Shown here in pieces: positions 50,140 through 59,267 of a stretch of DNA of 64,000 bases. The notes below the pieces were generated by a model. The model had not been told where the DNA came from. It ran no database searches and saw only the letters and a program-made list of their open reading frames with translations. Every line of letters starts with the position of its first letter. Within the stretch, counting starts at the first letter, position 1. The position numbers and the translations under genes are program-made. The stretch lies in NCBI RefSeq assembly GCF_021044775.1, contig NZ_JAJNOQ010000001.1, forward strand, positions 62,001-126,000, in the 5' to 3' direction. This stretch comes from Paraeggerthella hominis. GTDB lineage: Bacteria > Actinomycetota > Coriobacteriia > Coriobacteriales > Eggerthellaceae.

Positions 50140-50402
50140 CGCTCGCTTTGCCTTCGCGTGGAATGGCGCGCGCTCGCGCGTCGCGGAGCTAGCTTGACGA
50201 GCGGGATCGATGCGATTCGCGCCCGTAAAATACGCGACAGGGTGCGCAGCGCGCGAAAAACCGTCGACTCTGCGCGGTTTCTTTGGCGGCGTTGGTTTAC
50301 CATGGGAACCGCACCGCGGATATGCGGATGCCGGCTAGGGAAGCGCATCGGTCCAACGACGGGCCAAGCGTCAGCTGTTTCGCGTATCGAAGGGGGAGCC
50401 AG

Positions 50403-52328
50403 GTGAGGCGAGGGATTCTCATGCGGACCAACGTCTTGGTCTGCTTGATCATCGTCGGGGGATTCGTTGTCACGTCTGCGCTGAGCTACCAGGCCAACTA
50501 CGGAGCCTCCCTTCAAAACATCGAGCAAGTGTCCCGCCTTGCGTCGGGCAGCATGTACCACCAGCTCAACACCACGTTTTCGAAGCCGCTCAACGTGTCG
50601 CTCACCATGGCGAACGACAGCCTGCTCAAACTTCTGCTCTCCGAAGAGCGCGACCGCGAGGACGATCCTAGCTACGATGAGACGATCCGAACCTACCTGG
50701 GGGAGTACCACGAGCTGTACGGCTACGAATCCGTGTTCCTGGTGTCGGCGGATACCGGGCGTTACTACAGCTATACCGGGTCGGATCGCACGATGAATCC
50801 TGAAGATCCTGCCAACGATTGGTATTACGACCTGTTGAAAAGCGGCGAAGCCTACGTGGCGAACGTGGATAACGACGACGCAGCGAACGGCGAAGTCACC
50901 CTGTTCGCGAACTGCGTGATCCGCGATGCGCAAGGCAACGCGCTCGGCGTCGTTGGCGTGGGCATGCGCATCGAGCATCTGCAATCGCTTTTCAGGCAGT
51001 ACCACGACGACTTCGGCGTGGACGCCTACCTTGTAGACGCCGCGGGCACGGTGGAAGTGTCCGCGAACCACGACGTCGGGGAGAACCTGAACTACTTCGA
51101 CGTGCATCCGTTCACGGAGGAACAGAAGGCGGAGCTGACGAGCTGGGATTCCGCAACCGAATCTCTCGGGTTCTGGGCGGGTGAGAACTCGGGCGTCATC
51201 CCGGTGGAATCCGACTACGTGGTCGCGCGCTTCTTGCCCGATGCCGGCTGGCATTTGGTTGTCGAAAGAGACACGAGCGAGCTTTTGACGGATCTGCGCT
51301 TGCAGCTTGCCGAGACGCTTGCCGTGATCGTCCTCATCGTGGGCGTCATCTTGTTCGTCATCACGTCGGTCATCCGCAACTTCAACCGCAAGATCGTGAA
51401 TCTGACGCAGTCGATCGAGCGAGAGCGCCGAACCGCGTTCGAGAAAGCCACGCAGCACCTGTTCGAAGACATCTACGAGCTGGACGTGACGAACGACCGC
51501 CCCGCGAACGAAGCGGCCGAAGATTATTTCGAAAGCCTGGGCGCGCCTCGAGGCGCTTCGTTCAGCGAAGGGCTGGCCATCATTGCGGAGAAGCAGATCA
51601 AAGAGGAATTCCGCGACGGATACCTGAACACGTTCTCTCCTGACAAGGTGCTCGAAGCGTACGAGGCCGGGCGCGAGGAGCTGCGCTACGAGTGCATGAT
51701 ATCGAGCGGCGGGGAGTACTACTGGCTGCGCATCACGGGGCGCATCGTGAAAAACGACGAAGACGGCGCGGTGCACATGCTGGTGTATCGCCAGAACGTC
51801 AACGCCGAGAAGCTGCGCGAGGGCCACATGCGCCGCCTTGCGATGACGGACGAGATGACGGGGCTGTACACCAAGTCTGCGACGGAGCGCGTCATAGGGC
51901 AGGCGCTCGAAGAGGATCGTGCGGGCCTGTTCGCGTTCTTCATCTTCGATATCGACGTGTTCAAGCAGGCGAACGACCGGTTCGGCCACGCCTTCGGCGA
52001 CACGGTCATCAAGTCCTTCACTGGCTCCATCCGCTCGGCGTTCAGGAAAGACGACGTCATCGGCCGTATCGGCGGCGACGAGTTCGTGGCGTTCGCCTCC
52101 GTGCCCGACGAGGCATGGGCCAGGAGGAAGGCCGAGGAGCTTTCGCGCGAGCTGGATCGCGACCATGCCAGCAACGGTAAGACGTGGCACATGTCGGCGA
52201 GCATCGGCATCGCGTTCGCCCCTCGCGACGGCTCGGACTTCGATACGCTGTACAAGCACGCCGACCAGGCTTTGTACCGCACGAAGGAGAAGGGTCGAAA
52301 CGGGTTGACGGTGTACGGGGAGGACTAG
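50403..52328 (+). CDS. Membrane-bound sensor with Cache, PAS-like and GGDEF domains
   Basis: A 641-residue signalling protein. TM1 (VLVCLIIVGGFVVTSALSY) is followed by an extracytoplasmic region of about 270 residues with dCache character (FLVSADTGRYYSYTGSD, NDWYYDLLKSGEAYVANV, DAYLVDAAGTVEVSAN), then TM2 (near 300-322). A PAS-like segment (DIYELDVTNDR to LRITGRIVKNDEDG) precedes the GGDEF domain. That domain has IGGDEFVAFAS and an RXXD inhibitory site (RKDD). It probably makes c-di-GMP in response to an external ligand. GTG 50403 has GGGGGAG 4 nt upstream. ATG 50421 is an alternative. Confidence 0.85.
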   Translation: MRRGILMRTNVLVCLIIVGGFVVTSALSYQANYGASLQNIEQVSRLASGSMYHQLNTTFSKPLNVSLTMANDSLLKLLLSEERDREDDPSYDETIRTYLGEYHELYGYESVFLVSADTGRYYSYTGSDRTMNPEDPANDWYYDLLKSGEAYVANVDNDDAANGEVTLFANCVIRDAQGNALGVVGVGMRIEHLQSLFRQYHDDFGVDAYLVDAAGTVEVSANHDVGENLNYFDVHPFTEEQKAELTSWDSATESLGFWAGENSGVIPVESDYVVARFLPDAGWHLVVERDTSELLTDLRLQLAETLAVIVLIVGVILFVITSVIRNFNRKIVNLTQSIERERRTAFEKATQHLFEDIYELDVTNDRPANEAAEDYFESLGAPRGASFSEGLAIIAEKQIKEEFRDGYLNTFSPDKVLEAYEAGREELRYECMISSGGEYYWLRITGRIVKNDEDGAVHMLVYRQNVNAEKLREGHMRRLAMTDEMTGLYTKSATERVIGQALEEDRAGLFAFFIFDIDVFKQANDRFGHAFGDTVIKSFTGSIRSAFRKDDVIGRIGGDEFVAFASVPDEAWARRKAEELSRELDRDHASNGKTWHMSASIGIAFAPRDGSDFDTLYKHADQALYRTKEKGRNGLTVYGED

Positions 52329-52460
52329 GCCGCGCCGATTCCGATCGCCGCGTCGCAGCGGCAACGATTCCATAACGACGGGGTTACCTTTAACCGCTTG
52401 ACGGGCGGTCGCCCCCTGCCTTTCCTATGCTTATGGTGCAGTCGATGGAAAGGAGCGATC

Positions 52461-52712
52461 ATGAGCGTCATCGTGTGGATAGTAATCGGCGGACTGGCGG
52501 GTTGGATTGCAAGCCTCATCATGAAAACCGACGGAGGCTTTCTCAAGAACATCGTTACCGGAGTGGTGGGCGCGCTCGTCGGAGGGTTCCTCATGGACTT
52601 CCTCGGGCAAGCGGGGTTCACCGGCCTCAACGTGTGGTCGTTCGTCGTCGCGCTGATTGGGTCCATCGTTCTTTTGGCGGCGATCAACCTGATCACGGGA
52701 AAGAAGTCATAG
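52461..52712 (+). CDS. GlsB/YeaQ/YmgE-family small stress membrane protein
   Basis: An 83-residue protein with three hydrophobic helices and the family pattern WIVIGGLAGWIASLIMKTDGG, TGVVGALVGGFLMDFLG and VVALIGSIVLLAAINLI. It is a small inner-membrane protein often annotated transglycosylase-associated and linked to stress. The start ATG 52461 follows AAAGGAG. It is alone between the sensor gene and the anti-sigma-like gene on the opposite strand. Confidence 0.88.
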   Translation: MSVIVWIVIGGLAGWIASLIMKTDGGFLKNIVTGVVGALVGGFLMDFLGQAGFTGLNVWSFVVALIGSIVLLAAINLITGKKS

Positions 52713-52768
52713 CAAAAGCACGGTCCGCCTCGCAGAGCGGGCGGGCCGCATGCGCGGGGCTTGCCGCC

Positions 52769-53866
52769 CTACGGAAAGGCAACCTCCGCATTCCCGATCG
52801 TGACCGACGCCACCTCGTCAAGGTTGAGGAAAGCATCGAACATGAACGTCTTGCTGCATGCCGTGGCCGAACCCTGCTCGCGCATGCTGCTTGCGGCGTT
52901 GGACGCGTCGATCGACGTTCCGTCCTTCAGGCGCACCGTCATCCTCACGTCGCGGAATCGATCCAGTTCCTCGGACCGCGCTGCGGGATCCTGCTCGAAA
53001 GCGCCCTCGTGTCGCCCGATCGCCCCTTGCACCGTGTAGTCCACGGCAAGCGAAAGGGGAGAAAGGGAGATCGCCTCGACGGTGGCGTCCATGCCGTCGA
53101 CGTCGAGCGCCTGCCCGGCGGGCAGGGCGACGGATGTGTCCTCGTAGTCGATGGCGAACTTCATCTTCCACGTCCCTTCGGCCACCATTCGCCTGTCGCC
53201 TTCCGGACCGAGCGCGCAGAGATCGCTCAGCTCGACGTGCGCCGTCTTGCCCGCGATGGTGCCGTCGGAGGCGTTCACGGTCATTCGCTGCACGAATCGA
53301 AGGGCGTTGTCGGCGGGATCGGGATCGTGGAAGCTGGAGCTGCCTCCGCTTCCCGTAAAGCCCGGTACATGCAGCATGGAGCCGTTTTCGAACCAGAGCG
53401 GCAGCAGACCGTTTTCGAGAGGCTCGATGCCTTCGAACGCCGTGCCGTCGTCTTTCTCGACGCGAAACACCAGCGCGTAGCTGCGCGCATCCCCTACGAT
53501 CGCCTCGGCCGTGATGGTAATGCCGTTCGTCGTGGCGCTTACGCCAAGCGGACGCCCTATCTTGTCGATCACCTCGGTTTGCGCAGGAGGCCCCCCGAAC
53601 ACGTCGTCAAACACGTCTTCCATGCTCGAAAGCGCGCCGGATGCGTGCGCGCCGCCGCAGATCGCAGCCGTCAAGCACGCGGCAGCCGCTACGGCGACGA
53701 TCGTCCGGCGGGTCCGCTTTCCACCGGGTTGCGCCGAGGCTGCGAAGGCGCGCTTCCCCGAGCGCTCGGGTTCTTCGCAGGCGGCCGCGAGGTTGCGTGC
53801 CAAGCGCGCTTTCTCGTCGTCGGAGAATCGCAGGTCGTCCAGTGCGCGTCGAAGCTCATCGTTCAT
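52769..53866 (-). CDS. DUF4179-type membrane-anchored protein, probable anti-sigma factor
   Basis: A 365-residue protein. The N-terminal about 45 residues (DELRRALDDLRFSDDEKARLARNL) may bind the sigma factor. One membrane segment (TIVAVAAAACLTAAICGGAHA, about 55-75) leads to an extracytoplasmic DUF4179-like domain (FDDVFGG, GITITAEAIVGDARSYALVFRVE). The start ATG 53866 overlaps the end of the upstream sigma gene by 11 nt, a classic sigma/anti-sigma arrangement. The signal sensed outside the cell is unknown. Confidence 0.75.
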   Translation of the reverse strand: MNDELRRALDDLRFSDDEKARLARNLAAACEEPERSGKRAFAASAQPGGKRTRRTIVAVAAAACLTAAICGGAHASGALSSMEDVFDDVFGGPPAQTEVIDKIGRPLGVSATTNGITITAEAIVGDARSYALVFRVEKDDGTAFEGIEPLENGLLPLWFENGSMLHVPGFTGSGGSSSFHDPDPADNALRFVQRMTVNASDGTIAGKTAHVELSDLCALGPEGDRRMVAEGTWKMKFAIDYEDTSVALPAGQALDVDGMDATVEAISLSPLSLAVDYTVQGAIGRHEGAFEQDPAARSEELDRFRDVRMTVRLKDGTSIDASNAASSMREQGSATACSKTFMFDAFLNLDEVASVTIGNAEVAFP

Positions 53867-54350
53867 CGGATTCCTCCTTCAACATGGCGCGCAGCTTCGC
53901 GCGGCCGCGGCTTGCGTGCGCCGCTACGGCCGATTCGCTGCGTCCGGTCATCTCTGCTATCTCTTTCAGGGAATATCCCTCGTAGTAATGCAGGTAGATG
54001 GCTTCGCGGTAGTTCTGCGGCAGCCGCATGACCTGGTCGAGCACGTTGCTTTCGGGCAGTTCGGGCGCGGGCGGGTCCGCCATCTCGTCAAGCGGCGCCG
54101 ACGTTCGCCGAAACCCGCTGCGCAGCACGTCTTTGCAGGCGTTCGCCGCGGCGCGAATCACCCAGGACCTCTCGTGCTCGGCGCTTTCGAAGGGATCCGT
54201 GCGGCTCATGAGCTTGAACAGCACGTTTTGGCAGATGTCCTCGGCATCGTGCGTGGATTTCAGGTACGTGTAGCTCAACCTCAGGATAAGGTCCGCGTAC
54301 GCGTCCACTAGCCGTTCGGCTTCGGCTTGCGCCGGCCGTCTTTTGTCCAT
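53856..54350 (-). CDS. ECF-type RNA polymerase sigma factor
   Basis: A 164-residue sigma-70 family protein with region 2 (LILRLSYTYLKSTHDAEDICQNVLFKLM) and region 4 (LPQNYREAIYLHYYEGYSLKEIAEMTGRSESAVAAHASRGRAKLR). It is similar to sigma-V/SigM-like extracytoplasmic-function factors in Firmicutes. It precedes and overlaps the DUF4179 gene, its likely membrane anti-sigma. ATG 54350 has AGGAAG upstream. An in-frame upstream ATG at 54416 would add 22 residues not typical of the family. I could not identify the promoter class it reads. Confidence 0.85.
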   Translation of the reverse strand: MDKRRPAQAEAERLVDAYADLILRLSYTYLKSTHDAEDICQNVLFKLMSRTDPFESAEHERSWVIRAAANACKDVLRSGFRRTSAPLDEMADPPAPELPESNVLDQVMRLPQNYREAIYLHYYEGYSLKEIAEMTGRSESAVAAHASRGRAKLRAMLKEESDER

Positions 54351-54497
54351 GATCCGGTTCGCTTCCTGTCGTGTGGGCCCGATCGTCGCCGGGCGGCAAC
54401 GCTGCTTCACCGACAATACGAACGAGATGCGCGAATCCTGACACCCGCGCGAAAGATTTCGAGAAGACGCGCTGAGGATTCCGCGCTCCCGAAGGGT

Positions 54498-55469
54498 TTA
54501 AGAGAACTCCCAGAAATCCTGCATGAGCTCTTTGCGGTTCGCTTTGCCCGTCTTGCGCAGAATATGGTGCATGTGCACCTTCACGGTACCGGGCGCCAGG
54601 CTCATGGCGGTGGCGATGTTCTGGTTGTCTTTTCCCAAGAGCACCAGCCGCAAAACCTCTTCCTCGCGTTTGGACAGGTTGCGCGCGGCGCTGTACGCGC
54701 CCAGGTTGTGCTCGATGAACGCTTGAAGCGAGTCTCCGCCTTGCGTGGGCGGGTCGGCATGGCGCAGCGAAAGGTTCTTCCATGATCCGCGGCATGCCAC
54801 GAACGCACAGCAAAGAACCAGCAGGTTTTCTGCGAAGTTGCGTTGCGGCAGGAAGGGGAACAGCCCGTCGGCCACCATGCTCGGTCCGATGACCAGCAGG
54901 AAGGTGACGTTTTCCAGCAGCACGAGCGTCACCAGGATCCACAGCGCAAGGTAGAGCTTGCGGAACCGGCGCATGCGGAGGCGCAGCACCTCGTCCTGCG
55001 CGCCCACGTACATCACGGCAACGTAGGCCAGCATCCAGTACATCATCAGCTCGCGCATGCTGTAGAAGAGGAACTCCTGGACGTTCCCTTCTTCGACCAA
55101 CAACAGCACCGCGATGCTTCCCAGCACGAAAGCGGCTCCCGGAATCCATTGCGCGAACAGCCGGCGCTCCTCGATGTACTCGCACACCACCAGCCAAAAA
55201 GCCATCAACGCTCCGCCTCCGATGACGATGGACGCGGCGGGGCTGCCGATGAAAAACGGCGTGGACAGCACGTCGGCGGCTCTGCGCATCATGAAGTCGT
55301 CCTGAAAGACCAAGGCGACGTCGAAGAAGTAGAACAGGAAGCCGAAGAACGCGTACAGCAGCGCTTTCGTTCGCGAAACCAAATACGAGGCAAGACACGC
55401 CGCCGCCGTCAGAATCACGGCAAGCAGCACGAACAGCGTGTAGTAGAAAAGCACGAGACCCATGTCCAT
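54498..55469 (-). CDS. LuxR-family regulator with N-terminal membrane domain
   Basis: A 323-residue protein. Six to seven hydrophobic helices occupy about residues 5-230, and the last about 65 residues are a LuxR helix-turn-helix (LSKREEEVLRLVLLGKDNQNIATAMSLAPGTVKVHMHHILRKTG). Membrane LuxR proteins of this design are very abundant in Eggerthellaceae and often sit beside the carriers or respiratory reductases they control. It is divergent from the YfcC carrier gene, so it may regulate that gene. Start ATG 55469 has GGAGA upstream. ATG 55463 is an alternative. Confidence 0.85.
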   Translation of the reverse strand: MDMGLVLFYYTLFVLLAVILTAAACLASYLVSRTKALLYAFFGFLFYFFDVALVFQDDFMMRRAADVLSTPFFIGSPAASIVIGGGALMAFWLVVCEYIEERRLFAQWIPGAAFVLGSIAVLLLVEEGNVQEFLFYSMRELMMYWMLAYVAVMYVGAQDEVLRLRMRRFRKLYLALWILVTLVLLENVTFLLVIGPSMVADGLFPFLPQRNFAENLLVLCCAFVACRGSWKNLSLRHADPPTQGGDSLQAFIEHNLGAYSAARNLSKREEEVLRLVLLGKDNQNIATAMSLAPGTVKVHMHHILRKTGKANRKELMQDFWEFS

Positions 55470-55699
55470 AAAGCGTTCTCCATCGTCGGCCACCTCGGTC
55501 GAGCAGAATGGCAACAGTATAGGCTATGCCGCAACGCTGCGCGCGCAAACTCCCGCTGCATCAGCCCTGATCGAGCATCGTCCTTTGGGTGTATTACCGA
55601 ATTATACCCGCCTATATCCCCGCGTTATACCTGTTCGGATGAGCGCCGACGGTACATCATGTGCCGCAGCAAGGTCCAATGCCTACGAAAGGGGTCCCC

Positions 55700-57283
55700 A
55701 TGTCGACGGAAGCGACTGCACCCGCCCGATCCGTCGGGCAGCGCGAGGGAAAGCCGAAGAAGAGCCGCAAGCTCAGCTTTCCCACCGCGTTCACCATCCT
55801 GTTCGCGCTCACTATTGTTGCGGTAGCTGCAACGTGGTTCGTGCCCGCGGGCCAGTACGCGAAGCTCGCGTACAACGCGGATGACAACGTGCTGCAGATC
55901 ACTAGTCCTCAGAAGCAGGTCACGGAAGTGGCCGCCACGCAAGAGGAGCTTGACAAGATCGGCGTGAACATCGACATCGAGCAATTCACGTCGGGCGCGC
56001 TATCCAAGCCCATTTCCGTTCCGGGCACTTACGAACAGCTCGAACAGCAGCCTAAGGGCATCGCCGACATCACGGTGAGCATGGTGTCGGGAACCATCGA
56101 AGCGGCGGACATCATGGTGTTCATCCTGGTGCTCGGCGGCCTTATCGGCGTGGTCAACGCCAGCGGTGCTTTCGAATCGGGTCTCATGGCTCTCACCAAG
56201 AAGACGAAGGGACGCGAGTTTCTGCTCGTGTTCTTGGTGAGCGTTCTCATGGTGCTCGGCGGCACCACCTGCGGTTTGGAGGAGGAGGCCGTCGCCTTCT
56301 ACCCGATCCTCGTGCCCATATTCCTGGCGCTCGGCTACGACTCCATCATCTGCGTGGGCGCCATCTTCTTGGCCGGGTCGATGGGAACGACGTTCTCGAC
56401 TATCAACCCGTTCTCGGTCGTTATCGCATCGAACGCGGCGGGCATCAACTTCACACAGGGCATCGAATGGCGCGTGGCGGGCTGCATCGTAGGCGCGCTC
56501 GTGGTCATCGGCTACCTGTATTGGTACAGCCGCAAGATCAAGGCCGACCCTACGTTTTCCTACACGTACGAAGATCGTGAGAAGTTCGCGCAGCTTTACA
56601 ACGTGGAAGCGGGCGAGACCGAAGAGGCCAAGGAAAGCGGGTTCACGCTTCGCAAGAAGACCATCCTGGTGCTGTTCGTGATAGCGTTTCCCATCATGGT
56701 GTGGGGCGTCGTCAGCCAAGGCTGGTGGTTCCCCCAGATGGCGGCCTCGTTCTTGGCGATTGCCATCATCATCATGTTCCTTTCTGGCATAGCCGAGAAG
56801 CAGGTGGTTGACGCCTTCATCAACGGAGCGTCCAGCTTGGTGGGCGTGTCGCTGATCATCGGCCTGGCGCGCGGAATCAACCTCATCATGGAGCAGGGGC
56901 TCATCTCCGACACCCTTCTGCACTGGTCTTCGGGCTTGGTGCAGGGCATGCAGGGGCCCGTGTTCATCATCGTCATGATGCTCGTGTTCTTCTTCCTGGG
57001 CTTCGTGGTTCCCTCGTCGTCGGGTCTTGCGGTTCTGTCCATGCCCATCATGGCGCCGCTGGCCGACACCGTGGGCATCCCTCGCTCGGTGGTCGTGTGC
57101 GCCTACCAGTGGGGCCAGTACGCCATGCTCTACCTTGCGCCAACGGGCTTGGTGCTGGCAACGCTTACCATGCTGGACATGAAGTACTCGAAGTGGCTGA
57201 AGTTCGTGTGGCCCATGGTGGTGTTCGTGCTCGTGTTCGGCGGCATCCTGCTGGTTGCGCAGGTCCTCATGTACAGCGCGTGA
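55700..57283 (+). CDS. YfcC-family carrier (C4-dicarboxylate anaerobic carrier superfamily)
   Basis: A 527-residue membrane transporter with about 12 hydrophobic segments. Family text includes LSFPTAFTILFALTIVAVAATWFVPAGQY at the first helix, VFILVLGGLIGVVNASGAFESG, the loop GGTTCGLEEEAVAFYPI, FVVPSSSGLAVLSMPIMAPLAD, and QWGQYAMLYLAPTGLVLATLTML. YfcC/ArcD-related members carry amino acids or basic amines; the substrate is not determined. The start ATG 55700 has GAAAGGGG upstream. A terminator with a T-run follows. The membrane LuxR gene lies divergently upstream. Confidence 0.87.
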   Translation: MSTEATAPARSVGQREGKPKKSRKLSFPTAFTILFALTIVAVAATWFVPAGQYAKLAYNADDNVLQITSPQKQVTEVAATQEELDKIGVNIDIEQFTSGALSKPISVPGTYEQLEQQPKGIADITVSMVSGTIEAADIMVFILVLGGLIGVVNASGAFESGLMALTKKTKGREFLLVFLVSVLMVLGGTTCGLEEEAVAFYPILVPIFLALGYDSIICVGAIFLAGSMGTTFSTINPFSVVIASNAAGINFTQGIEWRVAGCIVGALVVIGYLYWYSRKIKADPTFSYTYEDREKFAQLYNVEAGETEEAKESGFTLRKKTILVLFVIAFPIMVWGVVSQGWWFPQMAASFLAIAIIIMFLSGIAEKQVVDAFINGASSLVGVSLIIGLARGINLIMEQGLISDTLLHWSSGLVQGMQGPVFIIVMMLVFFFLGFVVPSSSGLAVLSMPIMAPLADTVGIPRSVVVCAYQWGQYAMLYLAPTGLVLATLTMLDMKYSKWLKFVWPMVVFVLVFGGILLVAQVLMYSA

Positions 57284-57347
57284 TCCAACGCACATCCGCG
57301 GGCGCTTCGCAACTGTCGGACAACGGTACGCGCGCCCGATATTCGTC

Positions 57348-57378
57348 ACGGCCCGGCAGCGTTTCGCCGGGCCGTTTT
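57348..57378 (+). terminator. Rho-independent terminator of the YfcC gene
   Basis: Perfect arms ACGGCCCGGC (57348-57357) and GCCGGGCCGT (57366-57375) with a T-run at 57375-57378. Confidence 0.88.
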
Positions 57379-57415
57379 CCTGCGCTCGGCCGGGTTGTCG
57401 GACAAAGTTCGTTCC

Positions 57416-57569
57416 CGTATACTGATGCCTGCTCGGGATGACCCGAGACTCGATGCGTCGAGCCCTTTCGAGGAAGCTCCGCAGCCGAGATCCCGTTAGC
57501 CGGGACAACCCGGAACGTTTATCGACCACGTATACGCCCAGATCGTCCGGGCGTATACGTGGTCGTTTT
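57416..57569 (+). promoter_or_regulatory. Structured leader with intrinsic terminator before the MATE gene (riboswitch/attenuator candidate)
   Basis: About 105 nt of leader can form successive small hairpins: CTCGGG/CCCGAG near 57432-57447, CTCGA/TCGAG near 57450-57463, and CCGGG/CCCGG near 57500-57512. They are followed by a perfect 17-bp stem (57523-57539 with 57549-57565) and TTTT (57566-57569). The terminator ends only 20 nt before the MATE start codon, so transcription must be controlled by read-through. MATE genes are the classic partners of the guanidine-IV (mepA) riboswitch, but I could not verify that class by eye. Confidence 0.65.
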
Positions 57570-57589
57570 ATCGAAAGCGACGAGCACCT

Positions 57590-59038
57590 ATGAGCAAGAC
57601 CGTACATGAATCGGGCGCGGAGGCGCCCTCGCTCTGCGAAAGCGCCGGATCGGCGGATCGCAAGATCGACCGCATGGGCACCGAGAGCACGTTCAAGCTG
57701 CTCCTGGAGTTTTCCGTGCCTGCCGTGGTGGGCGTCATCGTGCAGATGCTCTACAACGTCATCGACGCGGTGTACGTGGGCCATGCCGTGGGCGCGGACG
57801 GCCTTGCCGCCACCACGGTGGCAACCCCGATGATGACCGCCATGGTGGCGGCTTCCATGTTGGTGGGCGTCGGCGGCAACGCGCTTGCCGCCATCAGGCT
57901 GGGGGAGGGCCGAAAAGACGTCGCCCGACAGGTGCTGGGGAACAGTTTCGTGCTCCTGCTGATCGCGGCTGCGGTGCTCTGGATCGTGGCGCCGTTCGCG
58001 CTCGAGCCGGTCTTGCGCTACTCCGGCGCCGATGACGCCGTTTTGCCTCTGGCGATGGACTTCATGGTCGTTATCGTGGCGGGCTGCCCCCTTCAGTTCA
58101 TCGCGTTCGGCATGAACAACTTCATCCGCACTGCCGGGCATCCGAACCGTGCGCTTGGATCCATGCTGGTGGGCACCGGCGCGAACGTGGTTTTCGGTTA
58201 CCTGTTCATTGTTGTCTTGGATGGAGGCATGCGCGGCGCGGGCCTTGCCACCGTGTGCTCGTGGGCTCTGTCGGCCCTGTTCGTCATGCAGTTCTTCTTG
58301 AAGAAGAGCTCGCCCATGCCCATGACCGTGCCGTCCCTCAAGCTTCGGCCTCGGCTCGCCCTGCGCATTTGCGCGCTCGGCGTGGCCCCCTCCGTCATGC
58401 AGCTGGGCTTCGCCGTGTCGTCGGCCGTCGAGAACAACCTGCTCGTGTTCTACGGCGCTTCCGACCCTCTGGGCGTGGACGGTGCGCTGGCCATCATGCG
58501 CGTGCTTTCCGCCGTGGGGCTGTTCACGTTCATGCCGGCTATGGGCATTGCCATGGGCGCGCAGCCCATCATCGGGTACAACTACGGCGCGCGCAAGTTC
58601 AAGCGCATGAAGCGCGTGCTGGGGCAGGCCATTCTCATGGGCGTGGCCATCACCGTGCCGCTGTGGCTGACCGTCATCGTTGCGCCGAACATGTACGCCC
58701 ATCTGTTCGGCCTGCCGGAAGCCTACCTGTCCGAAACCGCGTGGGCGCTTGTGCTGTACCTGGTGTTCGTTCCCATCTTGCCTGTTCAGGCTATTGGGTC
58801 GAACTACTTCGATGCAACGGGGCAAGCCGTGAAGGCCACCGTGCTCACGTTGACGCGCCAGATACTGTTCTTGATACCGCTGCTGGTGTTCTGCCCGGTA
58901 TTCCTTCCGTCCGTGCTGCCGATCACCCCGCTGGAAAGCGTTTGGTTCGCGCCGTCTTTGTCGGACATCACCTCGACGTTGCTGGTGTCGCTGTTCCTGT
59001 TCTTCGAGATGAAGCGGCTGCGCACGCTGGAAGGGTAA
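57590..59038 (+). CDS. MATE-family multidrug/toxin efflux transporter
   Basis: A 482-residue protein with 12 hydrophobic segments and the MATE repeat pattern (FSVPAVVGVIVQMLYNVIDAVYVGHAVGADGLAATTVATPMM, PMGIA-like MGIAMGAQPIIGYNYGARKFKR). The N-terminal about 30 residues are soluble. It most resembles the MepA subgroup. It would use H+ or Na+ gradients to expel cationic compounds. Start ATG 57590 has only a poor Shine-Dalgarno (GACGAG). Its mRNA is preceded by a terminator-bearing leader, implying ligand-controlled expression. Confidence 0.88.
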   Translation: MSKTVHESGAEAPSLCESAGSADRKIDRMGTESTFKLLLEFSVPAVVGVIVQMLYNVIDAVYVGHAVGADGLAATTVATPMMTAMVAASMLVGVGGNALAAIRLGEGRKDVARQVLGNSFVLLLIAAAVLWIVAPFALEPVLRYSGADDAVLPLAMDFMVVIVAGCPLQFIAFGMNNFIRTAGHPNRALGSMLVGTGANVVFGYLFIVVLDGGMRGAGLATVCSWALSALFVMQFFLKKSSPMPMTVPSLKLRPRLALRICALGVAPSVMQLGFAVSSAVENNLLVFYGASDPLGVDGALAIMRVLSAVGLFTFMPAMGIAMGAQPIIGYNYGARKFKRMKRVLGQAILMGVAITVPLWLTVIVAPNMYAHLFGLPEAYLSETAWALVLYLVFVPILPVQAIGSNYFDATGQAVKATVLTLTRQILFLIPLLVFCPVFLPSVLPITPLESVWFAPSLSDITSTLLVSLFLFFEMKRLRTLEG

Positions 59039-59267
59039 GGTTTTTTCAGGGGGCGGGCGCCCTGTGCGGCTCCCTGAAACCGTTCGCCTAAGACGTGTTG
59101 CCGCTTGCGCTGTCGCCGTTTTCCCAAAACGCCCTTTTACCGAGCAAACGCCCCCGACGCGGCCCTAGATACGACCTCCCTGCTTTTCTTTGATAGAGTG
59201 CTAGGCAAGCGACACGGGTCGCTTTTATTGTTCGCAAGCAATCGGTAAAGGTGAAGGGGGAAGTTAC
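59039..59267. other. Intergenic region before the hydrogenase operon
   Basis: Holds a weak hairpin after the MATE stop (TTTCAGGG at 59044-59051 with CCCTGAAA at 59072-59079) and, toward 59180-59260, the promoter region of the hydrogenase operon. No gene is seen and no defined promoter boxes can be assigned with confidence. Confidence 0.4.

Noticed and set aside
56000..58825. Long minus-strand open frame opposite the YfcC and MATE genes
   Set aside because: Same reason: low-complexity His/Arg-rich product, covering two real genes and their terminators on the other strand.
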